This document shows positions 20,301 to 26,300 of a stretch of DNA of 28,680 nt, piece by piece; position 1 is the first letter of the stretch; each line of letters starts with the position of its first letter. The notes beneath the pieces were generated by a model. It was given only the letters and a program-made list of their open reading frames with translations, was not told the origin of the DNA and did not search any database. The DNA is from Ophiothrix spiculata (lineage: Eukaryota; Echinodermata; Ophiuroidea; Amphilepidida; Ophiotrichidae). The stretch is taken from the NCBI GenBank assembly GCA_000969725.1, contig JXSR01S044558.1. One strand, 5' to 3'. The translations under genes were made by a program, and so were the position numbers.

Positions 20301-23300
20301 AATCACCCGACAAAAACAATGAAACATTCATACGCACTAAACGCCCACCACGCAAACCTGAATGCAACAGGCGCAGTGTATTGTGAAAATCCACTCCACT
20401 CCGCATACTTTATATTCTTACGTTCTGATTGGCTAGGTGACACGCGCAGCATACGCGGAGTGTTGTGTTGCGCGTATGAATATAGCTTTTTTCCTTGTTG
20501 GTGATCTTTAAAACTTTTTTATACCGGGGGTATAGATATAAATTTGAACGCTCTTCCCCATCTGACTCATTTGCTCAGTTGGTGAGCATGGCACTATTGT
20601 CGATCCAAGCTAAATAGACCCTCGGTTTTTCGGATTTTTTTCAGTAAATATCAAACTTCAAGAAAAGTCATGAAAGAAAAGTTGTTTGTCTTCGCTTGAC
20701 CCAACAGGATTTTATTTTCATGTTCATTCATTTTATATAAATATGTCCGATTCTATTCAAATTTCATCAATTTTGTCCACAATCGAAAGATAGTCGTATT
20801 CATCTATATGAGCACATCGATCAGAAAACTTTTAATGGGCCTATTCGATTAAATAAACAGGTATGCTTCTGAATGTGCGCTTTACCTTTAGCTAAGTTAA
20901 GGGTACAGCCAACCCTGATAAATTCCTCATTTTAAGTACCTATCAAATTCATATAAAATATACATGTCAAAAGAGAAACTGAACATGACGGCGATGTCAT
21001 TTTAATTTTACGAGAAAGATTTATCATGAACTACTTAAGTTTTTATAACATAGAAAGCAATGTATAGGAATGGATTACTCAATACTAAAATTTGACCAAA
21101 AATGAGATTTTTGGTTTAAAAATAAATTATACGGGCTAATATATGTACATAATGATATCCAGGAAATTTTCAAGGGGGAGCGGATTGGTGGACCCTTTAG
21201 AGGAACGTTTTCCGTTTGGGTCGACCCCAATTTAATTTGAGTGGTTTTCTAAACATGACAAGCAAAAAATAAATAAATAAATAAAATAAAAATGAAATAA
21301 AATAGCAAAAACAAAACAACAACAAAAAACACGCTTTTCGGTAATTTTACAGGCGTTTGGTCTAGGATTTATCGAAAAACAAGTATTTGTGATTCTTTTT
21401 TATGTACCGGTACCCTTTTCGAGGATTTTGCGGACCTTATTGCACTTTGTCAAATTTAGCACAGCCCCTGTATACGGTCGTGCCTCGCAGTAAAATTGTG
21501 GGCCAAAAAATATCATTTTGAATCTGAGAGCCAAAATTACATATTTTGGTCCACAATTGACCTCGCCATCAAGTGAAGTATACAAACCTGCTTCTATGTT
21601 CTCCGTTGCTAGCTTACATAGTAGAAACCATTTCTGAAAAGGGTTGACAGTACCCTTAAACCAGTTCCATAGCGTAATTAATATTGATTATCAAATTTAC
21701 TGATGCAAGACCTTTGCAATGAGATAGCTACGGTGAGCTACCCAAGGAAGGGGACTGGTATTTTTAAATGCGTTGGGTTTTTTTATTCTGATCTAACAGT
21801 TTTTTTTTATTTAGGCGTATTATATGGCAATTAGATATTTCAAATTTGCAGTGATTACCTCAATGACACTCATTCTCAAACTTTGATGATCCCTTTTTAG
21901 TTATGTTGAGTGCCATATGATCCCCTATTTTTTGTGCGTACGTTTGTACCTGGTGACCCCTACTTTTTATCTTGCCGGGTCGCATCCTGTCACTTTAGAT
22001 AGTGAGTGCCCCTGCCTGGGGGACTTGGCCCATTAAGAATATTGACAATTTTAATAGCTTACGTGTAGCGCGAGCTTAACAACTGTAACCATCTACCTAC
22101 AAAAAATGTTAGTGGAAGTTTCCAAAAGTTTACATCATTAATGGTACCCGATGTCACAACAGATCATACCAAAGCGAGGCTGAAATTGTCCAATTTGTAA
22201 AGATTTGACCATTTTGGAGTACATGTATACTTTAAAATCTATAAATCTTGTTGGGTCAAGAGAAGACAAACAGCTTTTCTTTCATGACTTTTCTTGAAGT
22301 TTGGTATTTACTGAAAAAAATCCGAAAAACCGAGGGTCTATTTAGTTTGGATCGACAATAGTGATTTTTTCGCTGACTGTCATTTATGTTGTCTACTTGC
22401 CAAATTTAAAATTCATGTCAAAATTATTGTTTTTTGTGTATTATTTATTTTTTTTAATCATTTAAGGACCGCTTCAAAACCCAACCGGCAGTTGTCTCCA
22501 GTTCTGGCCAGTTCTTGGAGGCTGGCTATACCATGAATTTATAGAAAGGGTCGATATTTCAAAATAAATTGTAAAAATTGTAAAGAGATATTTATTTAGT
22601 TATAATTAGGCCAGTTTGAATCTTTAAGCGAACGGGCTTTGGACTTTGGGGACCAGTTGTTGGCCAGTTTTGAAGCAACTCCTTAATTGAATTTGTTATC
22701 TCAGAACTTACTTCTATAGCCTCTATTCATACCAGCAATGTATTGCAGAAACAGGAATTCACATTTGCAAATCCAAACAAACTCTTATTTTAGAAATCCA
22801 AGGATCCAAGTTTGCAATGTTGTGATGTTTGTAATTAGTCAATACCTTCAAGCATTTTCGCAATGCATTGAATGCATTGTAGAAACAATAATTCAAATTT
22901 GCAATGTGATCTAATTTTAAAAGTGTTTTAATTTAAGTTTTGAAAATTCACTGATGAATTTTATGAATTAAAAAGTGTGCACAGTTTAGAAGTTCATTTT
23001 AAATAGTTTTTGCTTAGCTCATAATTAGTTTTTTGTACAAACATTTTGAATATCCTCAATTGTATGGATTTCATCAAAACATCTTTGCTAGTGGCATTAT
23101 AATATCATAACCGTTCAGATATGTCTGCCCAAATTCATTGCAGATATGATTGAAAGGGTCAATGGGTTTAAAATAAATAAGTCTTTCAAAGTCCTAAGTT
23201 CCTATACGCCGTGGAAGTAGTGACATCACATGACATGACGTGTGATCTGGCTCCAAACAAATGATCATGTCCGTGGTTCCACTGATCACATGTATTAACA

Positions 23301-26300
23301 CAATACACGTATGTACATATAAAAATCAGACCACTTTACATTCGATTTTTGTTCACAAACTGAAAAAATGGTGAAAGGGATGACCTTCTGGTCTATTTTA
23401 AGATTCTATTCTATAGGACAGTACAGTGGTTTATGCTTATTTTTGCTTCATTTGGATTCAAAGGTACTAAAACTACTATGGAAATTTTTCCCCATAGACT
23501 TGACGTGTGGTAAAAATGGTCACCACGTTTGTTTGGAACCAGATTGCATGTGTTGGGTGATTTGCATAAATTATGACGTCACTACTTCCACGGCGTATAA
23601 CTATCCAAAGGTTCACTGTGTATCTTAGTTTGTCGTCTATTATTACCTGCCATTATTGCTTTATGTATACAGACCAGCTTTGCAACATGTGTATTTGCTT
23701 GAGTTCCACCCATCCCTTGCTTTGGCTAGTAGAATACCACAAGCATTACAATATGCATTTATGGTAAGCATAGCACGCTTTTTATTTGTATTTTTAAAAT
23801 TTTATTTCATTATATCAAATTTATGTTGCTTTATTCTCCGATGGTAAGCTTCAGTACGTATGTTTTTTAGTGTTCAAGTTTGCCAGTGTATCTAAATGTC
23901 TTAATTCGCGTTTCACCGTTGATGCAACAACGAAAGTAAAACGGGCCTATCAAGTGTGTTTTTTAATAATGAGCATAGAATGAGATCACAAATATGTTTG
24001 GTAAACAAATTGATGATTTTTTTTTTAAATAACCAATTGAAGATGATGTGAAGTTAGTTTAATTATGTGCCTTACACAGGGTTATACTTGTCACAGAATT
24101 TGGCTGTTTAATTTTTAGTCAAGAAATGATGTACATTTTTTAAATATCCTAAATTTCTTTAAATGAAAATCAAATGATTTTATGTGTAGAATGCTCTTTA
24201 GTGATATAAAGTATCACTTGTTCAACAAAAAAAAAGATGGTAAATGTTACAATTCAGAAAGTTTTAAATTCTTATTTGATAATCATCTGTGCATATGCGA
24301 ATTAGTCATTACTGCCGAGAACCAACGTTTCTGTTCTATCCATAGATCTAGAAAGTAGAGCACATGCAGACTCAGTGCCATTTTTATTCTTGTATGGCAA
24401 CAAAATTTGGGTATTTGAGTTTGTCCTGAACTTGTGTCGTAACCATAGATTTAAAGGGGAGATACAAGGCATGCCGCCATTTTTATTCCGGCATGGAGAC
24501 AAAATTGGGGGTATTCGGGTTTTTGCCGATGATACATCGCACCTTGTCATAATGCGCGAATATTAAAACACGCACACGCGTTTTGCGTGCAGCTTGGCGT
24601 ATCAATCGCGTAAAGTAATATTTGTGCAGGTTGTCTCTACGCGTAGCCAAGTATCGGCACTCTGAGTTGATTTTGCCGGGAACCGAGTGGACCTGAATAC
24701 CCCCAATTTGAGCTCCATGACTGACGACGCCATTACACGGGCTGGTATACAAAGCCTGGTATCTCCCCTTAAAATCTATGGTCGTAACATATCACTATTG
24801 CAGGGCATCAAAATATGTTGCATCTGTTTTGTTTTGCCGTACTTTTTGTGTATATATGTGCGCTGGTTAAATCAAGGCGCACCTAAATCACCCATCTTTG
24901 ACGAGGTCTAAGAAAATGCACTCTAACCAATATAGCGTCCACTTGTAGTTGGTCGGAATTCTGCTGTTCTTGAGTAGATCTGAATACCCCCACTTTGAGC
25001 CCCGTGGCTGACGAAGCCCTAACACGGGACAGTGCAGGAAGTCTGTGATCTCCCTGTTATATCTACGGTTCTTTCAGTTATATTTACCGAGAACTAGCAT
25101 ATTTATATCTGGTTGCTATTGTTTTTACCAAACCTAGCCAGTGAAATTGTCACTTCCAGTCAATGGTGTCTAAATAACAGATTACCTAAGCTGCTTGCAA
25201 TGTACTCATTTTGCAGGAAGCCTGTCAGGAGCATCCACCACGCTCAGTTATGGATGCAATCTTCATGGAGAAGAAACTGCTTGAGATCGCCATCAAGGAA
25301 TGGGAACAACTGGAGCAGCCTGGAGCAGCATTCTCACCACAGATACAAAGAGATGTAAGGATTTGGAGCAGAAATATCTGAATTGCTTTAAATGCTTAAA
25401 TCATTATGTACAGGAATTTCACATATTTTAAAGTTTGCATACCTGCCAACTGTCCCGAATTTATCAGGATTGTTCCGATTTACAACTCTCACAATGGCCA
25501 AAAATCAGGACATCCCGATTTTGAGAAATTAAAAAAACACAAATACAAGGAAAAGTTGCCAATCCTGACCTGTATTCAGTAAATATTTAACCTTAATAGT
25601 AAGTTACAAACCAACCTGTATTCAAAACATATTTATGCTCTTGGAACATATATGAGCCAAAATCGTAAAAAAGTCACCTCCGACTAACGCCTCGCGCAAG
25701 CGCTCGGCCTTTTTGTCCTGATTTTGGGTTTTACAATTTTGGCAGGTATGAGTTTGTTATATCTGAAAATTTTACCAAAGTGTGCTTATTGTATTCTAAA
25801 TTTTCAAAGATAGGTAATATTATTTATTTTCTGATTCACATATGCTACCATATTTATTCCTGAAGTAGTCCTTTAACATTGCTTATGTCATGATTTTCCA
25901 ATTGGGTTACATTTCCCATATCTGTAAATTTAAATACAAGTGATTGTAACAATGCTTTCCTTTTTGTACTGATCTAATGTTTTAAAAACTGAAATCATAT
26001 TATCTCTGAAATAAAATTAATGCTATTTTTGAAATCAAAATCATAATACTTATCTTATATTTATTTTCTTTCTAAAGCTGTTTTCAGATGTCTACGCAGA
26101 AGACCCTCTATTCATGTGTGAGATAGGACAGTCCCTCATGGCTGCTCAGGAGGCTAAGATGGGTCGAAGGTCAACCAAAGAGAAGCAGGGCGACATCTTA
26201 CAGATATGGTCCCACCTCATAGAGGTAAATTAACTATGCATTTTTTTAAATTGAGGTTGAGATTTGTATTGGATGGTATGATTATTGCAACATACACCTG

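Noticed and set aside
20570-20591. tRNA-like box A (TTGCTCAGTTGGTGAGCATGG) next to element G
   Set aside because: No box B follows, and none is found on the other side of G, so neither a tRNA nor a SINE can be supported.
23368-23628. 86-codon plus-strand ORF
   Set aside because: It overlaps the arm of palindrome J and has no known features.
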